DNA of 64,000 nt from contig JAJTTP010000007.1 of NCBI GenBank assembly GCA_023313575.1, forward strand, positions 434,001-498,000. The letters are read 5' to 3'. This document shows, piece after piece, positions 1-12,400 of the stretch. The notes below the pieces were generated by a model that did not search any database, was not told the DNA's origin, and was given only the letters and a program-made list of their open reading frames with translations. This stretch comes from Eutypella sp. D-1. Its lineage: Eukaryota > Ascomycota > Sordariomycetes > Xylariales > Diatrypaceae. The translations under genes and the position numbers were made by a program. Position 1 is the first letter of the stretch. Every line of letters begins with the position of its first letter.

Positions 1-542
1 ACCGCAATGACCCGCAGGCCATTCTCATCTTCACCGATGGCGCGTGCTTGAACAACGGTCAGCCTAACCCCAAAGCCGGCTGGGCATTCGTCCATGGTCC
101 GACGGTTCCGGGAACATCGGGAATCACCTCTGGTCGGCTAGAGAGCAAGGGACCTTTCGGCGATGATAGCATCCAGAGCAGCAACAGGGCTGAGCTTCGT
201 GCTGTCATCGCAGCCCTACGTTTCCGGCACTGGGTTGGTGAAGGCTTCAAGACCCTTACCATTGCCACAGACTCGGAGTACGTCGTGCAAGGGTCTACAG
301 AGTGGGCGAGGACATGGACTCGGAACGACTGGAAGACGAGTGGCCATGCGGATGTCAAGAACAGAGACCTGTGGGAAATGCTCCTGGGCGAATTTGAGAG
401 GCGGGACGAACAAGGGCTGTCTATCCGGTTCTGGAGAATCCCGAGAGAGTGGAACCAGACTGCGGACGCAGCTGCGAAGGAGGCCGCTTCGCAGAACGAA
501 ATGCCTAAAGAGTGGGCGGATGCGTTCGGCCTTTGCGTTTGA
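1..542 (+). CDS. RNase H domain protein, 5' end missing (window edge)
   Basis: This is the C-terminal part of an RNase H type I fold protein, which cleaves the RNA strand of RNA:DNA hybrids. The reading frame is open to the first base of the window (frame of position 3), so the true start lies outside; translation begins RNDPQAILIFTDGACLNNG. All four acidic residues expected for the metal-binding active site are visible in order: Asp in FTDGAC, Glu in NRAELRAV, Asp in ATDSEYV and the final Asp in NQTADAAAKEA. The WxxN(D)WKTS and GHADVKNRDLW stretches also fit the family. It ends at TGA 540-542. The fold is sound; which cellular RNase H (genomic housekeeping or a fungal-specific paralogue) cannot be told from this fragment. 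A retroelement RNase H is less likely because no reverse transcriptase or integrase sequence follows. Confidence 0.9.
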   Translation, partial: RNDPQAILIFTDGACLNNGQPNPKAGWAFVHGPTVPGTSGITSGRLESKGPFGDDSIQSSNRAELRAVIAALRFRHWVGEGFKTLTIATDSEYVVQGSTEWARTWTRNDWKTSGHADVKNRDLWEMLLGEFERRDEQGLSIRFWRIPREWNQTADAAAKEAASQNEMPKEWADAFGLCV

Positions 543-1048
543 TATGGTACTAGAGTCTAGCCTTATGGAGATGATGGATAATTTGTTTTGATCTACCAGG
601 AAGGTCGCGACGGAAGAGTTTTGATCGGATAGGAGGAGAACAAGACGGATCACAGATTGTGGCGACTCCGAGTAAAACCCGGATTCGCTCACCTTGAGGG
701 GGGTCTATCGTCCCAATCGACACACGAGTTCTAGGGGGTATCGAGTATTCAGTCGGCATCAAATTAATTTAAGGTTGTCTTAAACGGCCTAGTTCTCAGT
801 CATCGCCAATGCGCTGCACAAATTCCTCGATGGAGCCGAGCCCGCCGGTTGGCTCGGGGTCGTGTGCGAGAGTCACTTGGGGGTGGCACTTATCCCAAAG
901 TCTCTTCAGATTCCTCGAATTCGTCTGGCGACCTCAGAACGCTGTCGTGTATGATCCCACGGACTCGGAACATGGTGATGTTGTATTATGATGAATCGAG
1001 AATCCCATCATGGTCGAGGGTTTCTACGTAGTCCCATTGAATTTCGAA

Positions 1049-1082
1049 CCCCCCCCCCCCCCCCTCCCCCTACACCCCCCCC
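1049..1082. repeat. Interrupted poly-C tract
   Basis: C16 followed by T, C5 and a further C-rich stretch. A simple homopolymer tract, likely length-variable. Confidence 0.9.
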
Positions 1083-2968
1083 TTTCACCTCTTTATAACC
1101 AATTCGAGAGGACCTTATCACAAATTCCGCTTATTTCAGTCCCAATACAACCCCCCGTAGTTCCAGGGTATCACAAGAATGTCCTAGGATGAATCGCCAA
1201 GAATGCAGTGTTAACGTGAACCACCAGATAGGACTCCAAGGCTATGCGAGGCCCGCGTGATACCTACGCGGTACGTCATTCTGTGTTACAGCCTCTTTAT
1301 TTCTCAGCCTCGCCAACAGCACATACCATACGTACCACAGGAATGCAAATCACACCAAACAGCATCTAGAAGTGATACAACTGAGTTTCCGTCTTTTTCA
1401 TCCACTCGTCGATCAGCCTCGGTTTGACTCAACGCATTCAAACTGCCTCCAGGCAGGTTAACAACTCGGGCATCTTGTGCACATGTTTGTATACATGTAT
1501 ACGGGATGGTGACTCACTGGAATTTGATATCCAATACGTCACACGTGCGCTCCACGTTTCTTAAGGAGTCATCATAGCTCTCTTTGTTAGCGATTTTTGG
1601 ATGCACCGTGACACATTTATATACCACCCCTGTTGGCAACTGGCATTTCGACAGCTTGATATGCTGCTTATCCACCTCGCCGTCCACAAAACACAAGAAC
1701 AAATAGGCAACCCATCAAGACAAGCCGAGTAGGTCCGACTACCACAGTCTCATCTAGCGAGGTGCCTGGTCAAGTTTGATAGGCAAAATTATCAACCAAC
1801 TAACATCTTCGTAGACTTTTCGACCGAGGAACATGGGATCCCACCAGTTGCTCCACACCCGCCCCATGACGAAGAGGACTGACGAAAAAAGCAAACCTGC
1901 GCCACAGGCATACAAATATCCACGTCAACCTGACAAACCACGCGCCCTCAAGTACCGAGCTTACCGGCATCTTCGGACTTCAGATGAGATGAGACGCGAG
2001 AAGATACGAGTGCCTGCTTACAACGCAAACCGTCGTGGCAACCCCTGGTTCCACCTTCCCGCCCTATCCTAACTCCTCTTCTCTCAGCGGTACCCGGGCA
2101 GTCAGTCACTTCTCCGGAAGCGGCTCGCCGGCCCGACCGGGGTGTTGCGCGTGGGTAGGATGCCTGAGGTCGCAACAACGGCATGAATTACATGATCATA
2201 GTGATCCGAGGATGATTCATAGGTGGTTGGCTCAAAGAACGTCGCGACTTTATTAGATACCTAGTGTTCAAGTAGGGGAGGGAACAACAACAGAAGCCCG
2301 GATGAGTAACGCTGACGATACCAGCCTGGCTTACTCGTTGGTGGATGGCGTAGTGACACGCCCCGCCGCGTCACGTCAACCTTTCTGCCTGCGATTCCTG
2401 CCATCGCGACTAGCGATCGTAGCGCGAGCTTCATCCTCACGCCCCCGCCCCCCTTCCAACCACACTTGACTGGTCGGGTTGAAATTTTCTTATCTTGTAG
2501 CTGCACCCTGTATGGTATGACATGGATTTTCCAACCAGCCAACCGCTCCACGCGCATCCATCCATCCGCCATAGTGTCATAGCATCCAGTCGCCGGGGTA
2601 CGTGCATCATGGTAAATGGACGAATGGCGGCTATCTAGCCGAGCCACGTCTGGTCCCTTCCTTGCACGTGCATCGTGACATGGTTCCGACAGGCAGGACA
2701 GGCAGCATTCTACCCACCCCACCAAGTTCTTCTGGCGGGGGGGAGGTTGGGCAGAAGTCCATCGTACCTGGGCAGCAGCGACTCCGGACGTTCGAACATG
2801 AGTGAGATGTGAATCGTGAAAACGAGGGGGCTATTATAGGTCGCGTTTTTATACTAATCGCCCCTCGCCCCGACAACCAACCTATCCTAAGTAGTAGTTC
2901 ACCTTCCTTCTCGTAAGGAAATTCCGCGCGATAGGCGATGGACTGGCGATGGAGGAGTGTCTGTTCTG

Positions 2969-2980
2969 CCCCCCCCCCCC
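2969..2980. repeat. C12 homopolymer
   Basis: A run of twelve C residues flanked by G; seen directly. Confidence 0.9.
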
Positions 2981-3256
2981 GGCCCGCTGCATCTCAGCTG
3001 ACGGGGAAAAAGACTCCATATACAGAAGTATGATCACGCGCAGACGGGCGAGATAGCCGGCGTTTCAAGAAGTACGGTCTAGTTAGTTACAGCAGAATGG
3101 GGGCCAGGGATCGCTGGTCGGGAGGCACGCACGAGCAATGTATGTAACGGCTGTGAATGCTCCCCGCCTGTCCGCCCCCTCCAAACAGCACACTGCAACT
3201 GCGTTCGCAGGCTCACAACTACTCTGACCTCACCTTGGCTTACCAGCCATGGACCC

Positions 3257-3282
3257 TGCCTGCCTGCCTGCCTGCCTGCCTG
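3257..3282. repeat. (TGCC)n microsatellite
   Basis: About six and a half perfect copies of the tetranucleotide TGCC. A simple tandem repeat in the spacer. Confidence 0.95.
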
Positions 3283-4984
3283 AGGCTACGTGTTGACCTA
3301 GGTAAGGCAACCAAGTAGGCCAGCTAGCCAGCCTAACCAAGGTGGAGGCGCCGGCGGGCGGTGACGAGAAACACAGCCAAGTTTTTTTTAAACGACCCTG
3401 CTTTGGTTAATAACTTACACACATGCTTGTTCCCGTTGCTAGGTGAGTAGTTAGGTTAGGTAGACGAGACAATGATCGCTCGCTCCACTGGGAGGACATT
3501 GACCGGACGTTGCCTAGAGGGAACGTCTCGGCGCGGCCGCACCTGATTGGTCAGGTTGTTAGCGACTTTGTTTAAAAAAGGATGTCCAAGGTGGGGATGG
3601 ATCATGGGGCAGGGATTATCTACGGTCCCGGGACTTTTATTCACAAAGTTACATAGGATTTAAGCACTGCAGGAGTGAAGTCTATAAACTACTATGCTCT
3701 CATGTAAGCCATTTGAATTAGTATGTACATCTGGTTAACTATTAATTTTGACTTAATCTAAACCTTGCCGAAACAGGCTGTTGCGGGTATTTTTAGTTTT
3801 CATCGAGACGCATTGGCTGACTGGACTGACGAGTTAAAAGTTCAACCTATGAGCCTCGCTTGGCTTGGTGCCAACGATGACTCACCAGGCCGAGAGACGT
3901 GCGGGTGGGTGTGGAGGATGAGAGCCGTCAGCAGCCAACCACTTTTCCCATATCGTCTCCGTCAAACTAGGTTCTATGCAAACTTCACTGGGGCAACAAT
4001 GTTGTTTCGTCAACGAAGTCGGCGGGGCGTTCAGGGCTTGTTTGGAACTAACGCCCACCTCTTGTCTGATTTGGCACGAATATTTGCCAGCTGTCAGTCT
4101 CTTCGTAGATCATGGGTATACCAGATGCTGTTATACCAAGCTCTATAAACGGGATGTTTAGTTGCTTGTGTAACACCAGCAACTAATTGGAGCACGTGCA
4201 GTCAACTTCGAATTAGAACCCGCAACTCATACTCGGTCTGGCACGTGGACTAGGATAGCAAAACAGTTGTGATAGGCTGTTGAGAATTAAGGTGGCATGG
4301 AAGCCCTCAAAATTGGGTTTCCTCAGTTTTAATTGCTATCTGCTCAGGTTGCGAGTTTCTTGATATCAAGACTCTGCTTATCTTTCATGATCGATGGTGT
4401 TCGATCTAATGCGTGAAACACCTGTTCTTAAGCTAGATAGACAAGTTTCTGGAGTTTGTTTTTTTGGTGCTTTTTTTGGAGGCCAACCGAGACACAGCGA
4501 GCGAATATCTATTTCGAGATAGCTCGGTGCGATCAGTGCAGCTTCTACTTAAATAATTACCATTTGCTTGCTAACCCCAGGCGAGGTAAAACTCCGAGTC
4601 GATGCAATGGCCGGCCGGCCTTAATAACGCCTCGTGATGCCGCCGATGTTTGTCCGTTCCAGCAGCGATTTGGACGATCACTATTGCTGCGATTAGTTGT
4701 CTCATGCCAAGAATGAGCACCGGAACACCTTTGCAAAAACAACTTCCACACTTCCATCGTACAACCGCAACCGGGTTCACCCATAACCCAGTATCTCATG
4801 ATCCAGGAACGCATGCAAAAGCACATGCTTTTAGTCCGTGCTTCGGCCATCTAGACTGATCTGACTAGATGTCATCCAAAGCTGGTATCAAATGCCCTAC
4901 CGATCCGCCGAGCCATGAAACAAAAGAAATATATTGTCACAATGAGTTTAGGAGCATCTTTACTGCAGAAGCATAGCATACCCC

Positions 4985-7056
4985 TTAGTTGAGGATTCCT
5001 GTCCACATGCCGGGGCCACCGGGACCTCCAGCGACAGGGTGAAGCGCAGGGATGTTATATGACGGTGGGAAGGCATCCGAAGAGTAGCAGACTCGTTTCC
5101 GACCGCTGTCCGAGTTACGGCCTTGGGTCGTTGTCTCGGGTAATTCGGTGTCAACTGGGTGATATTGCTCCGCCAACAGAGCACGGACATTGTCATGCAA
5201 AGTATTATCGATTGACAAGGGTCGGCTCCGTTTTGAACCAGGTCGCGCGGTTGACTGCGACTTTGGTTGGCTCGTAGTTTGTTGATAGTTTTGCAGTTCC
5301 TGTAGAGCACGAGCAGCACTGGTAGCGTCATCGGCATCACGTCCTTTCTGTGCCACTGGAGTATCAAGTGACATCTCCAACATATCCTTACCCACCGGGC
5401 CGGTGTAGGATTCAGGAGAGGAAGTGAAGCAATTCTCTTCGAAGTCTTCGGGAACCGAGGCAATGGTGGGTCTCACACCGTACCTCTCGTTACACTGCAT
5501 CGCGTAGCGGCATCGCGCCTGGACATCCAATTTGGTGAACGGCGCGCTAACCACTGACGATGCGGATGAAATGGAGGACGAGCGTGACGTGCGGGAAGAA
5601 TCCGATACCATTGACTCTGGCGAGGACGCTGTCGAAATAGAATTGGCGAGCGACGAACGACGCGTCGAGACGTAACTCTGGGGGGACAAACTAATCGAAC
5701 CGGGCCATCGATCCAGATTCTGGGCTGCAGCAACGTGCGAGGCCTGATTCATCGCAAAGCCCATCGAGCCCTTGCCGTTGAGGATACTGCAAGCAGCAGT
5801 TGCGGCAGGAGTGCTCAGTCCGGTGCTTTGCGGGGTGAGGCGAGGGGTCGGGAGAAGTCCAAGAGCGGGAGCAAGGCGGCCGGGAGTATATACAGTGGCC
5901 GGGGATGGTTCCATAATAACGGGTGTATTGTAGCTCTTAGGCGTAGGAGTCGACTCGACACTCTCGGTCATGAAGGTGCATGTCCGATCCCGCGAGTTCG
6001 CAAGAACAGACCTCGGCGAAATTGGCGTAAACTCCATAGCCTTCGACTTTGAGGGTGTCGCTGTCGGAATTAAGCCCTCGATGTTGTCCAACTCGGGATT
6101 CAACTTTAAGATAAGATCTTTCCAGTTCTGGTTCTGCTGCTCCAGTGACAAGACATTGATCGATCCGGGTGAGGGTGGCTGGGAGGGCGTGTACTTTAAA
6201 ACAATCTCGGTCCATCGCTGGAATACCTCATCTGTAATATGAAGCTTCCAGTTGACGGCGGCAAGAAAGGCCATCTCGTTTTGGTTAATTTCTTGGGTCG
6301 CGAGACCCGAAATCTTACTCCAAGCACGAGCCGAATAATTCCGGTCTTGAAGGTACTTTGAAGCCAAAATAAGAGCTGCTAGAAACATTCGGCGCCCACA
6401 CTGGAGAACCCGATTTGCGTGCAACTCATCGGGCTGCTCCATCGTGAAGTCATAGTTTGGGACATGAGGCTTGATTAGTATAAGATAATACAAGGCCACC
6501 TGGAGAGTTGAATAACTGGTGCGCGAGCGTCGCAGGGTCTCCTGGATAAAAGTGCGAAGCGGGAGTACAGCCTTGCTACCCAGTTCCTGGCGGTAGACAA
6601 CGGATGACAGGGGCCATACTGCCTCCACAATTTGGGTCGACGAATCTAGAAGGATTGTTGAGCGCGTGCACAGGGCCAGAGGATACATCGTGTTAAAAGC
6701 TTACCGACGAGGCTATCGACAAAGTTGACCTTTCGATCGCATTGGCGAATCAGGGCAGGAGGGCATCCAGACCTGGAAGTCGCACTACTGCTAGTACGTC
6801 TAGGGTTCCTTCGAAGTTCACGGGGAACTTCGATTCGGGGGGGGCGGCTGCATACAGCTTCTGTTTGAGAGGCGAACGAATCGCATTGTTCTGATGAGTC
6901 GAAGGATGTGGAGAGAGAAGTGTCATCAGAGGATTGTGAGAATGCGTCTGACCATACCGAGGTGGTAGAAGATGCGGAAGAGCTTAGGGAGCAATTATAG
7001 GGAGCATTTCTAGAGGATTTGATAAAGCCCAGTGGATCGGAATCACTGCACATCAT
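4985..7056 (-). CDS. Pho85-type (PCL/Pho80 family) cyclin
   Basis: A cyclin predicted to bind and direct a Pho85-like cyclin-dependent kinase. Two exons: 7056-6705 and 6645-4985, joined by a 59-nt intron (donor GTAAGC, acceptor TTCTAG) that restores the cyclin-box start FVDSLVDSSTQIVEAVWP across the junction. The product is 670 residues. Residues 1-105 are Ser-rich and low complexity, the cyclin box covers roughly 110-250 (CGRRMFLAALILASKYLQD, NQNEMAFLAAVNWKL), and a long Ser/Thr/Pro-rich C-terminal half follows, with several SP/TP sites suited to CDK phosphorylation. The cyclin core resembles the PCL5/CLG1 type most; in yeast Pcl5 steers Pho85 to the transcription factor Gcn4. That assignment is inference. 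The upstream spacer carries three near-consensus Gcn4/CPC1 sites. The unspliced second exon alone gives a misleading ATG inside the intron. Confidence 0.9.
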
Positions 7057-8087
7057 CTTGGGTGGTTTTTTTCGTTGGTCGTCGAGGTAAACTGAAGATT
7101 GGTGAATAGGTATACCTCCAGTCGCCCGTTATGCTAAGTCAACCGATTAATCGTTATGCCTTGAACAGATCGTGAATTTCTACCGAGAGAAAAAGGCTTT
7201 ACAAAGGCACACACAAGTACCGTTTATAAAGCTTTCAGAAGGTGGAAAAGAGCTGGATTTCTAGACAAGGTCTCGAACCAGGGTATCACGAACGATCAGA
7301 CCGGAAGACAGAGCAGGACGGGCAACTGGAGTGGCGATTGGTACAAATTCCGCAAACAGCATATTGTGATTGTTGTTTCTACTCGGGAAACAATAGGTTG
7401 GGGGTGTGACGGTAGGCGGGAGCACAGCTAGATCAACATCAAGCCGGCTCTTACCAAACCACGCGTGTCACAAGGAAGGTAAGTCGAGGAGACTGCGTGG
7501 GTGATTGTTGATTGTTTTTTGATTGTTTTTTTGGTAGTCCGGTTTTGATGCCGAAGACCGGTTGTTGTCGATTATTTCAAATATCGGGTTGTCGGGGGTT
7601 GTCGGCGCGTTATTCTGCGTTGTTGCCGTATTGTGTTGTTGCAATGCGTTTTGACGTATGTAATCAGGGTCGTGTAGCCACTAGGAAGGAGCCTCCTATA
7701 CAATACCTAAATAGGCAGGGGCGGGTGGTGGCCGACAGTAGTGGTATATGTATGTACGGTCCGTCGGTATTCTATATGTACTTAGGTATGTTAAGGTATG
7801 GTCGTAAAATGTTATGCAAGGTACCACAAGTTGGTTGTTGGTTGTTACAACCAGACAGCCCGACTTCGGTTATTCAGTTTTTCAAGGCTGGGAAAAACAT
7901 ATGCACGTCAGTTGCCAAGATTATTATCAAATAGTGTGTAAGGCTGTTCTCTCTTGTCTTGTTCTGACTTGGATGATGGTGTTGATGGTGATGTTGATCG
8001 ATGACTTCGACTTTTAACGGCCAACGAACATGGACGAGATCGGACCTCTTTTTAAAAATGCATGTGAGGCGAAGTATGTATGACAGG

Positions 8088-8111
8088 TATGTACAAGTAT
8101 GTACAGGTATG
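8088..8111. repeat. Short tandem repeat of GTATGTACA(A/G)
   Basis: Two adjacent ten-base units GTATGTACAA and GTATGTACAG followed by GTAT; related GTATGTA words flank it on both sides. Confidence 0.7.
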
Positions 8112-8180
8112 ACTAGGTTAAGGCGAGAATGTTGGCCTGGCTTGGGGGGAGTGTTAAAAAAAAAGGAGATGGATGAGTAA

Positions 8181-8189
8181 ATGAGTCGT
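8181..8189. promoter_or_regulatory. Gcn4/CPC1-like site ATGAGTCGT
   Basis: Eight of nine positions match the bZIP consensus ATGASTCAT. It lies about 1.1 kb upstream of the cyclin start. The identical nonamer recurs at 9399-9407. Function is inference. Confidence 0.3.
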
Positions 8190-8469
8190 GAGTCGCGTGG
8201 TTCGTTCTTTGGAGGCAACAAGTTGTTAGTGGTAATTTTAGGTTGTTGGATTAACAGGTATCCATACGTATGTGTATGTGTATGTAGGGTATAAGTCGTA
8301 TGTAAGTGGCAGGGCTGGCAAGGTGTAAGGTGGAGTAGAGTGATGGTGGTGCTGCCTCTTCAATTTTTGCCTTCAAAGACTTGGTTTGCTTGGTTGATTG
8401 ATAGCGCCTGTTCTTTCTTTGGGGGCGGATAATGGGGAGGGAATCCTGAAGGTTAGGTATGGGATTGCG

Positions 8470-8478
8470 ATGACTCTT
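8470..8478. promoter_or_regulatory. Gcn4/CPC1-like site ATGACTCTT
   Basis: Eight of nine positions match ATGASTCAT, about 1.4 kb upstream of the cyclin start. Function is inference. Confidence 0.25.
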
Positions 8479-9398
8479 CTTGTTAGGTGGCGAAGACTTG
8501 GGATCCGATCATTACCGCTACTGCCAAAAAGCCACTGACACAGAACTGGCCACTGGGCCACTCGGCCACTGTAACTAAGTACCTAGACACAAAGTATTTC
8601 TAGAGGGATCTAGCTGAGGATTTACAGCTGGGTGTACAAATAAAGATGTACCTGCCCTCTTTTCTGGTTGGCAAGCAGGCTGGTAGGCTGGTAGGCTGGG
8701 CTAGGCAAGTACTCAAACAACAAAACCTTGAAAAAGGAGGTGGTCGGTGCTCACCTGCACTTTAGCTCGCAGCTTAGTGTTATTGATTGGGAGGTAAGAG
8801 GGGAACAGGGGTATAATTTGGTAGCGCTTGGTTTGGGTGGCTTGGGGGGGTAGCCTGGAAAAGCCTGGGGCCTGCCTGGAGGGACCAGCCGAGGGTTCTA
8901 AAGTTCCAGGCTACTGATGGGTCCAAGTGACTCCAACTGGCAAATTGTACAAAGGTATGACAAGGAAAGTTGATTGTCACACGCGTGGAAGCCTGAAAAT
9001 GGATCCGGTTTCAAAATGTGGCAAATGTATGGTACGGTATGGTATGGTAATGGTAGTTGGTAGTGTATGAGTAAGAAAGCAGAAAAGACAAGGGGGATAA
9101 AAAAGGAAATATGATGTAGTATACCTCTTTCGTCTTCGTTCCTGCTCGCTGCCGCTGGCGATAGTGTTGAATAAAGAATGACAGGTAAGTTTGGCACTAT
9201 TAGGTAGAAATGATGGATGACAGGAGCTGGTAGACTGGCTAACTGGCTTCTGACGGAAATGGGTTGAGGCTTTTTGAGTAACACGGGCGTGTGTAAACTT
9301 TAGTGGCTTGATGCCATGAAAGGATAGCTGTCGTGTTCGAATAAGGGCCAGACTAATGTCTGTGTGCCTCGTTGGAGAATAGAAAAGTTGTTGAATGA

Positions 9399-9407
9399 AT
9401 GAGTCGT
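9399..9407. promoter_or_regulatory. Gcn4/CPC1-like site ATGAGTCGT (second copy)
   Basis: Same nonamer as at 8181-8189, about 2.3 kb upstream of the cyclin start. Distance makes a promoter role uncertain. Confidence 0.2.
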
Positions 9408-12400
9408 TGTTCAGGCTATGCGTACGTTGGTTTAAACCAGTACGTGCGGTGTCCTATATTTCGTCGGGGTTTCCTCTCTCTTCCTTTTCTTTTTTTTACT
9501 TTTTAGAGGGTCGTAATTGTCGTCTTGGTCGCAAGAGTACAAGTAAATGCCACCCGCAGACCAAAGATGATGAGAAAAGGGGGTGGGTGAGTGAGTGATG
9601 GCGGTAAATGGTCGTGATTCAAGCACTGTAATAAGAGGACAGATTAAAACTGTAAGAATGGAGCCGAGGGGAATAGATAGATAGGAAAGGAATATAATCA
9701 GAGTGAGAAGAGAGTACAATAATCTTTTCAGAGAGGCGATTGTCCAGAATAATTACACGCGAGGTTTCCCTCGTCTTTTTTTCTTTCTTTCTTATTTGTT
9801 TTCCTGTTTTCTGTTTCTTTCTTTCCTCTCTTTTTAATCCTGGTCGCACATCGAGCAGACTTTCAAGGAAGTCGCCGTTGAGCTCTAAATTCAGATCTCG
9901 AAATCGAACATTGCGACGGCCTTGTTCGATGGAGAAGAGAGTTTCAAAAAATGGGGGGAGGGGGGCGTTGTATTCTCTGAGACGCTGCTTGGGGTACAGT
10001 CGAGTTTTGAAGAATTGGGATCTCCTTCTGCAAGGAATCGATACCACTTGTACCACTTCATGGCTACCACGGCCATATACTAAACTGAGCGGCCAGGACG
10101 AACACGATCGCTTCTTACTGGTTGGTTCGATTAGTTTAACACCAACCAAAAGAGGAGACATTTTGTCTACAAATCCTACGAGGGCCGTATCTCTAGCATC
10201 CAAGGTAATCGGACGGACGGGCCAAATTTGGAAAATAAAAGATTGTCATTGGTTCATCATGAAGAGAAGACAGAGTCCACTACCTACTCTAGGCTAGCTT
10301 AACTGAGGGTTATAGGAGAGTTGGGGGACATTGGGGGTTCTGACCAAAGCTGGAGCAAGTACGTATCCACCCCATGTCGTGGGTTTAAAAGGACTTGGAA
10401 GTTCTAATTGTGCATACATAAGGTACCTACCTAAGGTAGTATATGTGCGAAGAGGCTGCAGCCCGCTAAGTCGGTTAGACCAAATCTCATAGGATATTAT
10501 GTACATGTATAAATGTCCCTTGTAAGGTAAAAGTATGAGGTATAAGCCCTGGAGGTTGTGCAACATGTGCCTCGTAATTGATTGGCCTGATAAAGATCTC
10601 GGCAAATGCCCAGCCTGTATTTTATTGGTGGTGTTCGTGATAATGGATCATCAGGACCCGCTTCCTATCAGGGTTGGCGCATTCGTGCAGACCACCCTTA
10701 ACGACCTACTTATCAGCCCTGGTTTAGGAAGTTCAAAAGGGGCTTAGTGACACCATCAGCGAGCTACGGACCCGCTGTTGTGAAGAAAAAGGTGGGTAGC
10801 GAAGAGTCATTGCCTACACACTTCGTACATATGTACATAGCATGAAGCCCTTCAGCACTCCCGAGACTCACAAACCCCCTTGGTCTTTCGTTCCGTCTCT
10901 CTCTCCGTCTCCAAGGGCTCTCTCTCCAACAATTATGGAGGGGATAGAGTTAATGGAATGGCAGGATGGTTCCGTTCCTCTTGGTTTCCAGGGCCCGGTT
11001 TCCAGACCAGGCGGGACTAAATGAAGGTTTAATGATGCCACCGCTGTAATGACGATTTTAAGATGATATTTGATGAGGTGATTCGTTCGCATCACCTAGG
11101 TATGAATCCATCGTGTAAGGTGTATGGAGAAGTTGGAAGGAGTGTCTTGAGTAGTCGGGCACACACAATTCTCCAACTTCTACATTAGTAGATTGGCTCT
11201 TTAGAAAATGGCATTAGGTAGCGACCGAGTTGTCCGCAATCCCGCCTATCCACGTTTCTGTATCGGGTCTCCACCGCAAAAACCGCCTGCCCGCCCCAGG
11301 TTTTACCCGTCGTGTTAGGTATCTACACAGCTGCTACTCCGTTCCCCTAACACGATCGACAACATAGTTGGACGAGTCGCCGACGCCAGTGAAGGGTGAG
11401 GTTTAACAGCCTTTGCGGTCAGGCCGTGTAACCCCCATCTGCCTCTTAACACGCTGTCATCGCCACCGAGCACAATCCTCACCATTCAAGATCCCGGAAT
11501 TACATGTTGTATTCGGCTCAATGTTTATCAAGGTTGTAGTTCAGGGTACCAACCAGCCAACAGCCTGCCAGCTAGTCAGCCAGCCCCCCGGTCCCGTATG
11601 GCCTGACTTTGACTGTTGTTCTCAAGACGTATCATGTAGTTATCACCTGGGCAAAGACTACGATACTGGTCCACGCCCCTTATTACCGGCGTCGAGACTC
11701 TAGGCGTGTCCAGAGGCGAATTTCTCACGGCTGTCCTGCTACATGTCTCGTCTTACCGCCCTACGTCTAGACTACCTAGGCAAGATCTAATAAGCACCGA
11801 TCTGGCGGTTCAGGCAAGATCTCCATTGACGGCAAAGCAATGAAGCAATTCCCAGCTGCCGTTTCTGTGCTTTCTCGCCCCATCTCGCAACCGGTAACCG
11901 AGAGTAGCGACTTCAGGTAGCAAGTTGTGTAAATTTTATCAAAGGATCAGGGTATTGCCGACCAACAGTGACGACGCACCGCTGGCGTGATTGTTCTTTT
12001 CTTATTTCCTCCCCCCTTGGTTCCATTCGCTACACTGACACTTCAGCCGACATCTAAAAAAGCAAAGAATGCAACTCGTGATGATGCCGTTGCTACTCTC
12101 TTGCATGGATATAGCCCATCAGCTATCTCCTGACTGAGATGGCAGTATAGCGGTCCAACCAGCTCAACTTCGCTGTCATTTTCGCATGACTGCGTCGTCT
12201 CGCACTGCCCTTTGCGCTGCTTGGCTACTATGTTAAGATCAATGTGTCAGCAACCGTGTTCTATCTAGGATACGATTACTTAATTTGTATAAGGGGGTTC
12301 GGTCATCAAACCCGAACCGCCACCCTGTTTTGTGTCAGCTCGGCGGCTGCTTTGATTTGCGCGAGATACCTAAGGCACACAAATCATGGCGTGGCATTGC

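Larger units (their letters stand above)
543..4984. other. Intergenic spacer, no supported gene
   Basis: No open frame here has family features or gene-like codon use. The right side is the 3' flank of the cyclin gene, the left side the 3' flank of the RNase H gene, so the two genes converge. It holds an interrupted C tract at 1049-1082, a C12 run at 2969-2980 and a TGCC repeat at 3257-3282. The two longest frames, 2261-2725 (-) and 3765-4148 (+), lack recognisable domains; the latter starts with TTG. Confidence 0.6.

Noticed and set aside
1..542. RNase H fragment considered as part of a retrotransposon
   Set aside because: No reverse transcriptase, integrase or LTR sequence follows, and the domain is intact with ordinary gene composition.
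6646..6704. ATG of the apparent single-exon cyclin frame (MYPLALC)
   Set aside because: That ATG lies in the intron; splicing restores FVDSLVDSSTQ at the start of the cyclin box.
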